A stretch of DNA of 64,000 nucleotides from Roseateles sp049532965 (GCF_049532965.1 NZ_CP186694.1:4278001-4342000), one strand, 5' to 3'; shown: positions 23,362-32,201, counted from the first letter of the stretch. Program-made: numbers and translations. The notes: a model not told the origin generated them from the letters alone.

Positions 23362-24708
23362 TCAAGGCAGCAGGTCTTGGAATCGTTCGCCCACTTCCCT
23401 GAAAGCCTGCATGCCGGCAGCCCCGATTCGGTCGAGTGCAGTGAACCAGGTGTTGGCCTCCGGAGCCAGCGCGTCCGAAGGCCCGAGGTTGCAGCGGCGC
23501 AGGCAAAGTGAGGTGATCGAGGCGCTGGCCTCCAGAGCCTCTGCGCCCTCAGCCCCGATGTGGTTGCCGCTCAGGTCGAGCGTGGTGAGCGAGGGGCTGG
23601 CCGCCAAAGCCTTCGCGCCCGCCGGCCCGATTGCGTTGTCGGTCAGGGTGAGCGAGGTGATCGAGGGGCTGGCCGCCAGGGCCTGCGCGCCCGCATCCCT
23701 GACGGAGTTCCCGCTCAGGTCGAGCGTGGTGATCGAGGGGCTGGCCGCCAGCGCCTGCGCGCCCGCGGGCCCGAGGTTGTTGAAGCTCAGGCGGAGTGCG
23801 GTGATCGAGGGGTTGGCCGCCAGAGCCTGCGCGGCCGCGGCCCCGATATTGTTGGAGCTCAGGTCGAGCGTGGTGATCGAAGGGCTGGCCGCCAGAGCCT
23901 GCGCGCCCGCCGTCCCGATACTGTTGCGACTCAGGTTGAGCGAGGTGATCGATGTGCTGGCCGCCAGGGCCTGCGCGCCCGCAGTCCCGATGATGTTTTC
24001 GCTCAGGTCGAGCGTGGTGATCGAAGGGCTGGCCGCCAGGGCCTGCGCGCCCGCCGTCCGGATACTGTTGCGGCTCAGGTTGAGCGAGGTGATCGAAGGG
24101 CTGTCCGCCAGAGCCTGCGCGCCCGCATCCCCGATGTTGTTGTCGCGCAGGTCGAGCGAGGTGATCGAGGGGATGGCCGCCAGAAGTTGCGCGCCTTCAT
24201 TCCCGATGCCTTGCACGCCTTCATCTTCCACGCTGCGGCTGCCGCGCAGGGTGAGCGAGGTGATCGAGGGGTTCTCCGCCAGATACCGTGCCAGAAACCG
24301 TGCCTCCGCGACACCAAGTCCTTCGGCAGTCAGATGGGTGATGCGAGCACCTTTGAATGCCGTCAACGCCGGGATCAAGTCTTCTGGCCTTCTTACCACC
24401 AGCTCCTTCACGTGCTCCGCGGCAATGGCAGCGGACGTCTTGGAAGTCAGGTGATACGCCCCCAAAGTCGCTCGATCCATACGACTGGCGATCTCGGACC
24501 ACAAATCGTTTGGCAGGCTCGGTGCCGCGGGGAGCTCGGCACGCGGACGCTCTCCGCCCTCCTCGGTCTTTCCGGTCCTGCCATTCAGCGGCAGATGGCT
24601 GTCCAAACGCAGTGCCGGCGTTGGCTTGGCATTGACGGGTGGCGCGCCATCGGCGTTGCTGGTTGGCGCATTGGAAAAGCCAGTTCTTCTCCTCAATACG
24701 TTTTCCAT
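23362..24708 (-). CDS. GALA-type F-box/leucine-rich-repeat protein, putative type III effector
   Basis: 448 residues from the ATG at 24708, which has AAGGA 6 nt upstream; a GTG five codons earlier is possible. Residues about 70-105 (SLPNDLWSEIASRMDRATLG, then YHLTSKTSAAIA) resemble an F-box. They are followed by about ten 24-residue LRRs of the form SITxLDLSxNxIGxAGAQALAASP, whose GAQALA is the motif that gives GALA effectors their name. GALA proteins of Ralstonia solanacearum are injected by the type III system and engage host SKP1/ubiquitin machinery. The N-terminal 60 residues are polar and disordered, as in secreted effectors. An hrpII-box-like element lies upstream. No secretion genes are in the window. 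Confidence 0.8.
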   Translation of the reverse strand: MENVLRRRTGFSNAPTSNADGAPPVNAKPTPALRLDSHLPLNGRTGKTEEGGERPRAELPAAPSLPNDLWSEIASRMDRATLGAYHLTSKTSAAIAAEHVKELVVRRPEDLIPALTAFKGARITHLTAEGLGVAEARFLARYLAENPSITSLTLRGSRSVEDEGVQGIGNEGAQLLAAIPSITSLDLRDNNIGDAGAQALADSPSITSLNLSRNSIRTAGAQALAASPSITTLDLSENIIGTAGAQALAASTSITSLNLSRNSIGTAGAQALAASPSITTLDLSSNNIGAAAAQALAANPSITALRLSFNNLGPAGAQALAASPSITTLDLSGNSVRDAGAQALAASPSITSLTLTDNAIGPAGAKALAASPSLTTLDLSGNHIGAEGAEALEASASITSLCLRRCNLGPSDALAPEANTWFTALDRIGAAGMQAFREVGERFQDLLP

Positions 24709-24780
24709 CGGGCGTCCTTCCACTCCAACGTGCAGGGGACACAGTGGGCAGTATGTGCCTCCAATTCACGGGGTTCCCAG

Positions 24781-24804
24781 CGAACTGACGAGTCGGAATC
24801 CGAA
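24781..24804 (-). promoter_or_regulatory. hrpII/PIP-box-like element (TTCG-N16-TTCG)
   Basis: On the minus strand TTCG, 16 bp, TTCG lies 73 bp upstream of the GALA-like start codon. This is the exact core of the HrpB-dependent hrpII box of Ralstonia effector genes. A possible -10 (CATACT, 24755-24750) follows after 25 bp, a little closer than the usual 30 or so. The element also lies just beyond the end of the neighbouring cold-shock-domain gene. Confidence 0.6.
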
Positions 24805-24834
24805 GAACCCGTTGCGGGCCGAAATCCGCGTCGG

Positions 24835-25371
24835 CTACGCCCACGGCTCTTCCTCCGCAAGCTCTGCCAAGTCAAAGAGCCACCTGCCGCCACCCATATC
24901 CGCGAGCTTCGCAAGGCGCAGTTCCGGATCGACAAAGCGATTTACCGTGTCATTTGGCGGTTCCCATCCAACCACAACGACATCTATGGCGTCGGCGCCG
25001 CGCTCCGTTGGCAGAGGAGTGAACTCCACCACATCTCCGAGTGACAGGTAGCTTGTGCCAGGGGGAAGCTGCTTGCTATGAACGAATGCCTCTCGGGATT
25101 CGTTAGGAACCCGGATGAATCCGAAGCCCCGGTCATCGAGCCAGCGCACCACAGCTCCCTGCAATCGAGCAGCAGCTGCAAGAGCCCGGACCTGTCGCGC
25201 TACTGGACCCTTCTCGCCAACCTCAACTTCGAAGCTGACTCTTGTGCCGGCCCGAAGCGGAAGCGGCGTTACCAAAGCGGTCTCGTGCATGAACACCACT
25301 GCTGAACCGTCATCGGGCGAAATGAAGCCAAAGGGCTTTCCCCCGGTCCACCCTCTGAAGATGCCCTCCAT
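24835..25371 (-). CDS. Tandem cold-shock-domain protein
   Basis: 178 residues from the ATG at 25371, chosen for the GGGAGGGAAGG directly upstream; an upstream ATG at 25413 is possible. The first cold-shock-like domain is near residues 3-60 (GGKPFGFISPDDGSAVVFMH), the second near 65-135 (RWLDDRGFGFIRVPNESREA, FVHSKQL). Both keep the aromatic RNP1-type motif (FGFI). The C-terminal tail is acidic (DLAELAEEEPWA). It probably binds single-stranded nucleic acid, in the cytoplasm. Two CSDs in one small protein is less usual than the single-domain Csp family. No operon partner. Confidence 0.75.
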   Translation of the reverse strand: MEGIFRGWTGGKPFGFISPDDGSAVVFMHETALVTPLPLRAGTRVSFEVEVGEKGPVARQVRALAAAARLQGAVVRWLDDRGFGFIRVPNESREAFVHSKQLPPGTSYLSLGDVVEFTPLPTERGADAIDVVVVGWEPPNDTVNRFVDPELRLAKLADMGGGRWLFDLAELAEEEPWA

Positions 25372-25904
25372 CCTTCCCTCCCCAAGCGGTCGCTGGAAGT
25401 AAGAAATTTGCATCGGCCTGCCCTCAGCAAAGCATGATCACCTGCCGATGGGCATCTGGCTCCTCTCATCTTGCACTGAGTTGGACGGAATTTCGAGCCG
25501 ATCGTCCGCTTGTCTGGGGGGGAAAGCTGCGCCCGAACGGCTGGAATGGGTCGACCAGAGTCTCCCGCGCCAGCAGGGACCGGTCATGCACGCCGCCACA
25601 CCGCCGCCAGGTATCGAGAACGGCCGCCGTCCGACAGGTCGCCGCCGTACATGGCGGGACCGGCCATCGAAGCGAAGGGCGGCTTGATGGCGATCAGCGT
25701 GAGTTCGCCCGATCGGCGCGACTGGCTCCTCACGCTGCAAAGGTGTCTCCCACACTCCTTGCTCGACCCCATTGCAGATCGTCGCCCGAGCATAGACACT
25801 GGCTGTCCAACTTCTGGGGGTCAGTTCAGGTCCTTGGTGGACACCATCGTCGGCGGCGGCGACGCGGATCTCAAGACGGGTTGCCCGGACGCTTACAGTT
25901 CCCC

Positions 25905-26186
25905 CGACTGAAGCGAAGCGGTGGCGGCTCTTCGTCGTACTGCGCCCAGTCGGCGCTCGAGATGGTTGGCGTAGCGCCGAGCACTCTCCCTGCAGTCGCC
26001 GTCGAAGTAGCTCACCCACTCGTCAAGCGGATGCGTCTCCCGCCAACTGCAGGAAATGACGGCTTCCACGCCAGGCCGCTCACGCCGACATGCCTCTATC
26101 AAGTAGAGCCGACGGAAGAGGTGCTCACTCGGTGCGGTTGGCCGTGGCCGATGCAGGGCACCGTCGAAATCCAAAGAAGACATCAC
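25905..26186 (-). pseudogene. Broken HAD-domain gene (paralogue of 5981-6454)
   Basis: The first frame gives MMSSLDFDGALHRPRP, VEAVISCSWRETHPLDEW and VSYFDGD, clearly homologous to the intact HAD protein at 5981-6454. Near 26000 the match moves to another frame (GRVLGATPTISSADWAQYDE, then PPPLRFSRGN), showing a frameshift, and homology ends near 25905. DFDGA keeps the nucleophile but the enzyme is lost. Its start overlaps the stop of the upstream metallophosphoesterase by 4 bp. Confidence 0.8.
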
Positions 26187-27064
26187 CGCCTCACCTCGAC
26201 GATGAAGCCAGGGTTGAAGGCCTTGTTTTCAAAGGACTCACAGCTCTTCCGGTACCCGCGCGGGTTGCTCACGATTCGGCAGTCACCAACCATGTAGTCA
26301 ACCGACATATGCGTGTGACCATGGATCCAGAGCGCCGGCCCACCGCTCTGCAGTCGCTTGCCCTCGGACCACATGGTCACCCCCTCGAACAATGACGCCG
26401 GCAGGTCGTTTACGAACGCCGGCGACAGCCAGTCATAGTGCGAGCGAGAGCGCCAGTGCGGTGCATGATGCGTGATCACCACCGTCGGCCCCGCATGCCC
26501 GACCTCGAGTTCGCGGCGCAGCCAGTCGCGCTCGATGTGATGCATGGCCAGGGTGTCGGCCGGTCTCAGCAGGCGCCGCCTGGAAGGTCTATCGCACCGG
26601 CATAGGATAGATGGATCCTCCAATTCGATGAGACGGTAGTCGGCTATGCGCTCCCCGGCCATCGCCATGGCCTTCTCGACGTCTGTCACGTGGACGTCGT
26701 CGGCCGGGCCACTGTCGGCGTAAACTGGCAGCGCAAAATCGGTCCAGAGCGTGCATCCGACGAACCGGACGCCGGCGATGATGACGGCGCCTCGGCTGAG
26801 AACGTGGACGCCGGTACCAGCGGCCGCAGCGCGCATAGCGCGGAGCTCGCTACTAATCTCCTGGCCGTAGAACTCGTGGTTGCCCGGCACATACACAGTC
26901 GGCCGGCCGCCGAACGAGGACGCCAATGCCGCCCAATGCACCGCGCGCGATCCTGGCGTGCCGATGTCGCCGGCGAGCACGACCACGTCGTAGTCCAAAC
27001 CAACTGGCACGGTCACTGACACGCCGTGCTCAAGGTGGAGGTCTGAGAGGATCAACACGCGCAT
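26183..27064 (-). CDS. Metallophosphoesterase 1
   Basis: 293 residues. Calcineurin-like motifs in order: LILSDLHLEHG (D-x-H) at the N-terminus, VVLAGDIGTPG, YVPGNHEFYGQ, VVITHHAPHW and WIHGHTHMSVDY near 250. All metal ligands are present. The start overlaps the upstream unknown gene by 13 bp, and the stop overlaps the broken HAD gene by 4 bp, so the five genes from 28512 down form one translationally coupled operon. The substrate is unknown (phosphodiester or phosphomonoester, possibly nucleic acid given the HAD partner). Confidence 0.88.
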   Translation of the reverse strand: MRVLILSDLHLEHGVSVTVPVGLDYDVVVLAGDIGTPGSRAVHWAALASSFGGRPTVYVPGNHEFYGQEISSELRAMRAAAAGTGVHVLSRGAVIIAGVRFVGCTLWTDFALPVYADSGPADDVHVTDVEKAMAMAGERIADYRLIELEDPSILCRCDRPSRRRLLRPADTLAMHHIERDWLRRELEVGHAGPTVVITHHAPHWRSRSHYDWLSPAFVNDLPASLFEGVTMWSEGKRLQSGGPALWIHGHTHMSVDYMVGDCRIVSNPRGYRKSCESFENKAFNPGFIVEVRR

Positions 27065-27543
27065 CTAACAGATCTCTTTCGGTGCTCGGGCATCCGCTCG
27101 CCGAGATGCGGCTCCCAGAGCGCGGCCAGCCGGCCACCATGGTTTCGCCGCTGCCACGTGTCGGCGCACGTTTCGCAGATGGACTCTGGCACCGCACAAG
27201 CGGCATCGACAAACGCCCGCGCTTGGGCGCGGACATCATGAAGAACCTCGTCGCACTCGCCCTTGTAGCCTCCGATACCGCGTCGACCGTCGGTCAACAG
27301 GACATCGGCGCGACGAAGGTCTCCGTGCCCCGGCCAGCGGTAGAGGCGCTGGGTACTGACCTCACCCTGGACTTGGCGAACCCGGCATGAAGAAGCATCG
27401 GAGCGGAGCACGGTCTCCACGTCGGAGTACAGCTGATCGACGGGCGCGTGCCGGTCGTTTGGCACATCGGGTGCGACGGCGGGTACGCGGCCTCGAGGAC
27501 ACAGAGGGTGCGCCGCGATGACGCGGTTCAGGTGCGGCTCCAT
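27052..27543 (-). CDS. Hypothetical protein in the phosphoesterase operon
   Basis: 163 residues from the ATG at 27543, which follows the upstream stop by one base. The C-terminal half looks most protein-like (VRAQARAFVDAACAVPESIC, ETCADTWQRRNHGGR) and contains a CxxC pair (ESICETC) that could bind a metal. The N-terminal half is less certain, and a frameshift there cannot be excluded. Its tight packing between a 73-residue protein and metallophosphoesterase 1 is the main support. Family not recognised. Confidence 0.5.
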   Translation of the reverse strand: MEPHLNRVIAAHPLCPRGRVPAVAPDVPNDRHAPVDQLYSDVETVLRSDASSCRVRQVQGEVSTQRLYRWPGHGDLRRADVLLTDGRRGIGGYKGECDEVLHDVRAQARAFVDAACAVPESICETCADTWQRRNHGGRLAALWEPHLGERMPEHRKRSVRCAC

Positions 27544-27544
27544 A

Positions 27545-27766
27545 TCAGCGCGCACACCTACCCACTTTGGTCCCCACGTAGCGCACGACGAGCCCGGACT
27601 TCAAGGCCAACGACCGCCCCTCAAGCAACCGGCGGCCGGACCGGAAGGCGGCTCGAAGTGCGGATTGAACCTCGGGGCGAGGATCCGACGCCATCCACTC
27701 TTCGAATTGCTTCGCTTTAGCGCCGTGGAGAACCACAGGTGCAGCCAGACCATCGGTTTCGGTCAT
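27545..27766 (-). CDS. Small hypothetical protein, 73 aa
   Basis: Starts at the ATG at 27766, which overlaps the stop of metallophosphoesterase 2 by 4 bp and has GGAGGGG upstream. Sequence features: APVVLHGAKAKQFEEWMASD and RAAFRSGRRLLEG; basic and soluble. No known motif. Its stop lies one base before the next start. Confidence 0.6.
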   Translation of the reverse strand: MTETDGLAAPVVLHGAKAKQFEEWMASDPRPEVQSALRAAFRSGRRLLEGRSLALKSGLVVRYVGTKVGRCAR

Positions 27767-28512
27767 CGCGAGCCCCTCCGGTCTTCGAGTTCCCCCTTGA
27801 TGACCACCTCCCATCTGCCGTCCGGCCAGAGCGCGCATACACCACGGAGGCCAACGCCGTAGCTACGAAACCCCTGCGACTCCCAGCGTGCCGATGAATC
27901 CAGAGCGTCGTGGTGATGGCCATGGATGGCTACTGCGGCGCCCATGGACTGTGCCAGGATGTCCAGCACTTCGAACCCATGCGGGTGATATCCAGGGGCC
28001 TCGTGGGTGATGAGGATGTCCGTCTGCAGGTTTGCGAGGCCATCCACATCCTCAGGGTAAATGCTTCCCCAGTGACGCCGATGTGGACCACTCCCCCAAC
28101 GGTCCTGGCGCGGCGTCGATTTGGCATGCTGAGCACGCGTTCGAAAGGCAGGGCCCCCTGCCCGAGCGGCTCCTCGGTCGGGATGCCAGACGGTCTCGCG
28201 GAAGACGCCGCCAAGGCCGGCCAGGCGGCGACCGTCCGGTAGATCGACCACGCGGCCGTGGACGTTGCGCGCGGCGAGCTCGCTGCCCCATACCCGCATC
28301 CATAGCTCGTCGGAGTCCGCGTCGTGATTGCCGTGGATGTACCAGAGCGGGAACTCGCGCTCGATGAGTGGCTCCAGCTCGACATGCAGCGGCTGCAAAG
28401 GTTCCATGTCGCCGAGGAACACGACGGCGCTAGGCTCGGTCTGATCGACAGCCGCGAACACTTGTTCGAATCTGCCGTGCGGGTCGCCGCAGAAGAGGAT
28501 GGGCCGAGTCAT
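27763..28512 (-). CDS. Metallophosphoesterase 2
   Basis: 249 residues. Motifs: ILFCGDPHGRFEQVFA (D-x-H), VVFLGDMEPLQP, YIHGNHDADSDELW, DILITHEAPGYHPHG and AAVAIHGHHHDALD, the full calcineurin-like set. It is the first gene of the coupled operon and is only distantly similar to metallophosphoesterase 1. Two different phosphoesterases plus a HAD phosphatase in one operon suggests stepwise handling of a phosphorylated substrate. Confidence 0.88.
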   Translation of the reverse strand: MTRPILFCGDPHGRFEQVFAAVDQTEPSAVVFLGDMEPLQPLHVELEPLIEREFPLWYIHGNHDADSDELWMRVWGSELAARNVHGRVVDLPDGRRLAGLGGVFRETVWHPDRGAARAGGPAFRTRAQHAKSTPRQDRWGSGPHRRHWGSIYPEDVDGLANLQTDILITHEAPGYHPHGFEVLDILAQSMGAAVAIHGHHHDALDSSARWESQGFRSYGVGLRGVCALWPDGRWEVVIKGELEDRRGSR

Positions 28513-29023
28513 GTTGCCGTTCCATGTAGGGCTGCGCCGGTATCAATGCTGAGCACAACTCGCCTCATTCATAGAGCCGGCCGGCGCTGGCCTTTTCATG
28601 GCCGCAGACTTGACCGCGTTGCGGGCGGCGCGCAGTGCATAGACGTACACCAGCACTGGACGACGAGAACGCGCGCGACGGCGCCGGTCGCGAATCGCCC
28701 TCCGCTGCCGGTTCGCCCACCGGATCCTCGGCGAGTACCTCGATGTGAACCGGATTCGCGGTTTCCTGTGTAAAGCGCATAGACCCAGTGAAGCACATGC
28801 GCGCGCGCGCACCAAGGCAATTGGGCGACAAATGGTTTTTGAAGTATTCGCTACACGAGCGCACGTTGCTTAGACGCACACGTGAGGAAAACGGGGGGCG
28901 CATTGCTGCTCCTCGGGAAACTGTTCCCTCCCCGCGGAACTCACAAAGCCGCAGCGCTGCTCACGAATCACACGCTCACCGACGCCACTGGGGCGTCAAG
29001 CAAGGCAGCGAGCGTGATGGCTG

Positions 29024-29278
29024 TTATCGCGAAGCCGCTGGCTTGAGGAGGCGATAGACCGGCACTTCCAGAGCCAGAGCGAGCTTCTCGATGTTGTCCA
29101 AGGAGATGTTGCGAGCCTGTCGCTCTACGTGCGCCACGAAGGTGCGATGAAGGCCGGCCTCAAAGGCTAAAGCCTCCTGGCTGAGGCCACGCTGTTGCCG
29201 CAGACGAATCACATTCAACGCCAACAGCTCTCGGGCTGGCGGCGTGGGTGCGAGGTCGTCGTTCTGCGGAGAAGGCAC
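29024..29278 (-). CDS. XRE-family HTH regulator, 84 aa
   Basis: Single Cro/C1-type helix-turn-helix: NVIRLRQQRGLSQEALAFEA, then GLHRTFVAHVERQARNISLD and a closing helix NIEKLALALEVPVYRLL. Typical size for a single-domain repressor. It has no obvious partner; the 28,513-29,023 stretch next to it contains only doubtful reading frames, for example a possible frameshifted small gene around 28,565-28,780. Confidence 0.85.
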   Translation of the reverse strand: MPSPQNDDLAPTPPARELLALNVIRLRQQRGLSQEALAFEAGLHRTFVAHVERQARNISLDNIEKLALALEVPVYRLLKPAASR

Positions 29279-29400
29279 GGCGTGAAGTCTTCACGTATGC
29301 CGCTTTTGAGTCAGCCGCGTTTAAGTCACAATCAGCGCGGAAAGACTGGCGCGCGAGGGGTCCGTCATGCGATCGGCACAGATGGCGCTGCGGTTAGTCC

Positions 29401-30075
29401 ATGTCCATAGAGGGAGCGATGCAGCACAGGTTTAAGCTTTCATCCGGCCTTGAGTGCTGGCTTTCGGTCCTGACGGGCGAGGTCATCCAGGTCGATAAAG
29501 CCCACGCCACGGAGATTCACCAGACCGACCCGACGATCCTGGGGAGTCGGGTGATTCCCGGGGCGGTGACTTCTTCCACGACTTCCCATACTGAACTGTG
29601 GCTAAGGGCCGCGGATGGTCGCGAACACCCATTTAACCTAACGAACTTGTCCATCCCGATGCGTCCAGGGCATCTCGTGTCGGTCGCTTGGGGAGCTCCG
29701 GCTCATGTCGGCTCCGGGCCAATCTTTGCGCTTCGCAATCACACGACGCAGGCGTCGGTTAGCGATCTCGACGGGGCCCTGCCACGAGACATCCGGCATT
29801 GGAACCTGGTGGGCGGCGGAGCCTCATGGGCGATCATGGGCGGCCTATCGGCGATCGGTCTCTTCGCTGGCCTGGGATTGGCATTCGCAGGAGGTCAGCA
29901 GGTTGCTCCGCAAGATCTCTTGCTGGGCGCCAGCATTGGCTTGGTCATCGGCGGCATGGCGGGCATGATGTTGGGCGGCTCAGCGTCACAGCGTCAGGCA
30001 ACGAAGGCAATCAACGACTTCGAAGCGCAGTCGTTGCAATTCCTGGCCTCGCTGGATGGCGGTGGACCTACTTGA
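29401..30075 (+). CDS. Hypothetical membrane protein, 224 aa
   Basis: The first 120 residues are soluble and beta-like (FKLSSGLECWLSVLTGEVIQ). The second part has two Gly-rich hydrophobic stretches (SWAIMGGLSAIGLFAGLGLA; GASIGLVIGGMAGMMLGGSA), then a short polar tail. An ATG at 29419 preceded by GAGGGAG may be the true start. I do not recognise the family; a two-helix inner-membrane hairpin with a cytoplasmic domain is the simplest picture. An IS element begins about 200 bp downstream. Confidence 0.65.
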   Translation: MSIEGAMQHRFKLSSGLECWLSVLTGEVIQVDKAHATEIHQTDPTILGSRVIPGAVTSSTTSHTELWLRAADGREHPFNLTNLSIPMRPGHLVSVAWGAPAHVGSGPIFALRNHTTQASVSDLDGALPRDIRHWNLVGGGASWAIMGGLSAIGLFAGLGLAFAGGQQVAPQDLLLGASIGLVIGGMAGMMLGGSASQRQATKAINDFEAQSLQFLASLDGGGPT

Positions 30076-30189
30076 GGGCGTAGCGAAGAGAGCCGGGGGC
30101 GCTTGGGATCCCAGATTATCCAAGTGCTCGGAATACATCCTGAAGCCGGTGACGGCGAGCCAGTGGGGCATGATGTTGATTCCCGCGCG

Positions 30190-30212
30190 ATCCTGACCCA
30201 CCGGGTCAGGAT
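30190..30212. terminator. Perfect 10-bp stem-loop downstream of the membrane protein
   Basis: ATCCTGACCC-ACC-GGGTCAGGAT, about 115 bp after the stop codon and about 85 bp before the IS3 orfA. It has no T-run. It may be a terminator or part of the IS end. Confidence 0.3.
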
Positions 30213-30296
30213 TCGGCGGCAATCAACAGGTGACCTGCAACCCGCCACCCGTACCACGGCAATAGAGAAGAATCCGCGCAACCGAGAGGAAGCGCG

Positions 30297-30563
30297 ATGC
30301 GCAAGAGCAGGTACACGGACGAACAGATCATTGGGTTCATCAAGCAAGCCGACGCCGGCATGAGCGTGGCGGACCTGTGCCGCCGGGAGGGATTCAGCTC
30401 GGCGACCTTCTACAAGTGGCGAGCCAAGTTCGGCGGCATGGAGGCCAGCGACGCCAAGCGGCTGCGCGATCTGGAAGCCGAGAACAACCGGCTCAAGAAG
30501 CTGCTGGCCGAGGCCGTCCTGGACAACGAGGCGCTGAAGGTGGCCTTCGGCGTAAAGCGCTGA
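30297..30563 (+). CDS. IS3-family orfA (element interrupted)
   Basis: 88 residues: RYTDEQIIGFIKQADAGMSV and LCRREGFSSATFYKWRAKFG (HTH_8 domain), then a leucine-zipper-like stretch RDLEAENNRLKKLLAEAVLD. This is the standard OrfA of the IS407-like subgroup. The partner orfB follows but is cut off by a second IS3-family element. Confidence 0.9.
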   Translation: MRKSRYTDEQIIGFIKQADAGMSVADLCRREGFSSATFYKWRAKFGGMEASDAKRLRDLEAENNRLKKLLAEAVLDNEALKVAFGVKR

Positions 30564-31062
30564 GCCCACCGGCGAAGCGACGCGCGGTGGGCGAGATGTT
30601 GAAGGCGACTCCGATCAGCGAACGGCGCGCTTGCGCCTTGGTAGGGCTGTCGCGTGACAGCTGGCGCAACCCGCCCCAGCGTGCGCAGCTCGACCAGGCG
30701 ACGGGCCAGCGCATCGTCGAGCTGGCGCACGAGCGGCGGCGCTTCGGCTACCGACGCATCGGCGATCTGTTGCGCGCTGCGGGCACCAAGATCAACGACA
30801 AGCGCGTGTACCGGCTCTACAAGCTGGCTGACCTGTCGGTGCGCAAGCGCCGCGGCAAGCAGCGCCTGAAGCTCGAACGCGTGCCGCTGCACGAGTGCCA
30901 GACCATCAATGAAGTCTGGAGCATGGACTTCGTCAGCGACAGCCTGGCCAGTGGGCGGCGCATCAAGTGCCTGACCGTCACCGACGACTTCAGCCACGAG
31001 TGCGTGGACATCGCCGTCGATCATGGCATCGGCGGCGAGTACGTCGTGCGCGTGCTGGACCG
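30560..31062 (+). pseudogene. IS3-family orfB, 3' part lost
   Basis: The frame after orfA gives ISERRACALVGLSRDSWRNP, RRRFGYRRIGDLLR and NEVWSMDFVSDSLASGRRIK with the first catalytic Asp of the DDE domain, then stops matching at VVRVLDR where the inserted element begins (31063). The remaining DDE part is not found on the far side of that element, so insertion was accompanied by a deletion. Confidence 0.85.
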
Positions 31063-31074
31063 TAAGCTCCCCTG

Positions 31075-31914
31075 TCAAGCAGACAGTTGGTTTCCAGAGT
31101 CCGCGGCAGTTGTTGTGATCAGTCGGGGCATGAACTGCTTGGGCGGTACGCCACCCAGCGAATCATGCGGTCGGTACTCGTTGTATTGAATCAACCAGTC
31201 GTCGGCGATGGCCTGAACCTGCTCGATGGAATTGAACAGGTAGGCATCGAGCACTTCGGTCCGGAACGTCCGGTTGAAGCGCTCGATGTAGGCGTTCTGG
31301 TTGGGCTCGCCGGGCTCGATGTAGTTCAGTGCGATGCCTTTGCGTTGGGCCCATTCGATGAAGTCGTGGCTGGTCATCTCTGGGCCGTTGTCCATGCGTA
31401 TCGACAGCGGTGGGCCATACCAATCCACAAGGCGGTCCATCGTACGAATCAGCATTGAGGCCGGCAGCGATTGGGCCACCTGGATGGTCAGCGCCTCGCG
31501 ATTGGCCTCATCGATGACGTTCAGGGTTCGGAACCGTCGGCCGTCGTAGAGCACGTCATGCATGAAGTCCAAGGCCCACCCCTGATTGACATACGAGCCG
31601 GCAGCCAGGGGCACCGGTTCTCGCTTTGGAATGCGGCGCTTCGTTCGGCGAGGGATGTTCAGCCCCAGCTCGCAATACACCCGCCAAACCCGCTTGTGGT
31701 TCCATGGCCGGCCATCTAGGCGTAGCCGGTCAAAGCACTTCCAGAAGCCCCAACGGCCATTGCGCTCGACGACGCCGTTGAGCGCATCGATGACCTCGGC
31801 GTCCTTCTCCATCGGCTGCACCGGCACCTTGTAATACGCCGCCCGCGACAAGCCTGCGGCCCTGCAGGCTCGTGAGATCGACAGGCGGTGCTCGGTCACC
31901 AAGACCTCCACCAC
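31075..31914 (-). CDS. IS3-family orfB transposase
   Basis: 279 residues. N-terminal HTH_21-like helix region (SRACRAAGLSRAAYYKVPVQ) and the rve DDE core: WALDFMHDVLYDGRRFRTLN (first D), SIRMDNGPEMTSHDF (second D) and PNQNAYIERFNRTFRTEVL (E). It is probably made as an OrfAB fusion by -1 frameshifting at the A7 run (31941-31947). Intact and likely active. Confidence 0.92.
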   Translation of the reverse strand: MVEVLVTEHRLSISRACRAAGLSRAAYYKVPVQPMEKDAEVIDALNGVVERNGRWGFWKCFDRLRLDGRPWNHKRVWRVYCELGLNIPRRTKRRIPKREPVPLAAGSYVNQGWALDFMHDVLYDGRRFRTLNVIDEANREALTIQVAQSLPASMLIRTMDRLVDWYGPPLSIRMDNGPEMTSHDFIEWAQRKGIALNYIEPGEPNQNAYIERFNRTFRTEVLDAYLFNSIEQVQAIADDWLIQYNEYRPHDSLGGVPPKQFMPRLITTTAADSGNQLSA

Positions 31915-31934
31915 CTGCCGCTTCGCGGACGGCG

Positions 31935-32201
31935 TCAGAGTTTTTTTGTCAGCACGTCCTTGATGGCTGCGTTCTCCAACGCCAGGTCAGCGTACATGCG
32001 CTTGAGCCGGACGTTCTCCGCCTCCAGCTCACGCATGCGCGTCAGGTCCGACACCGTTGCGCCGGCGTACTTGCTCTTCCAGGCGTAGTACGTCGGTGCG
32101 CTGATTCCGTGTTTGCGACACACCTCCGCCACCGGCACGCCCGCCTTGCCTTCCTTGAGAATCGCCACGATCTGGCTCTCGGTGAACTTGCTTTTCCTCA
32201 T
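31935..32201 (-). CDS. IS3-family orfA
   Basis: 88 residues with HTH_8 (KFTESQIVAILKEGKAGVPV, CRKHGISAPTYYAWKSKY) and a leucine-zipper segment (RELEAENVRLKRMYADLALE). It ends LTKKL at the A7 slippery sequence used for frameshifting into orfB. Confidence 0.92.
   Translation of the reverse strand: MRKSKFTESQIVAILKEGKAGVPVAEVCRKHGISAPTYYAWKSKYAGATVSDLTRMRELEAENVRLKRMYADLALENAAIKDVLTKKL

Noticed and set aside
23411..24454. Plus-strand repeat proteins opposite the LRR gene
   Set aside because: Mirror images of the 72-bp LRR repeats; the minus-strand frame matches GALA/F-box motifs.
25438..25904. Reading frames between the cold-shock gene and the broken HAD gene
   Set aside because: Short stretches look protein-like (for example GELTLIAIKPPFASMAGPA) but frames change and no complete gene can be built; probably decayed sequence.
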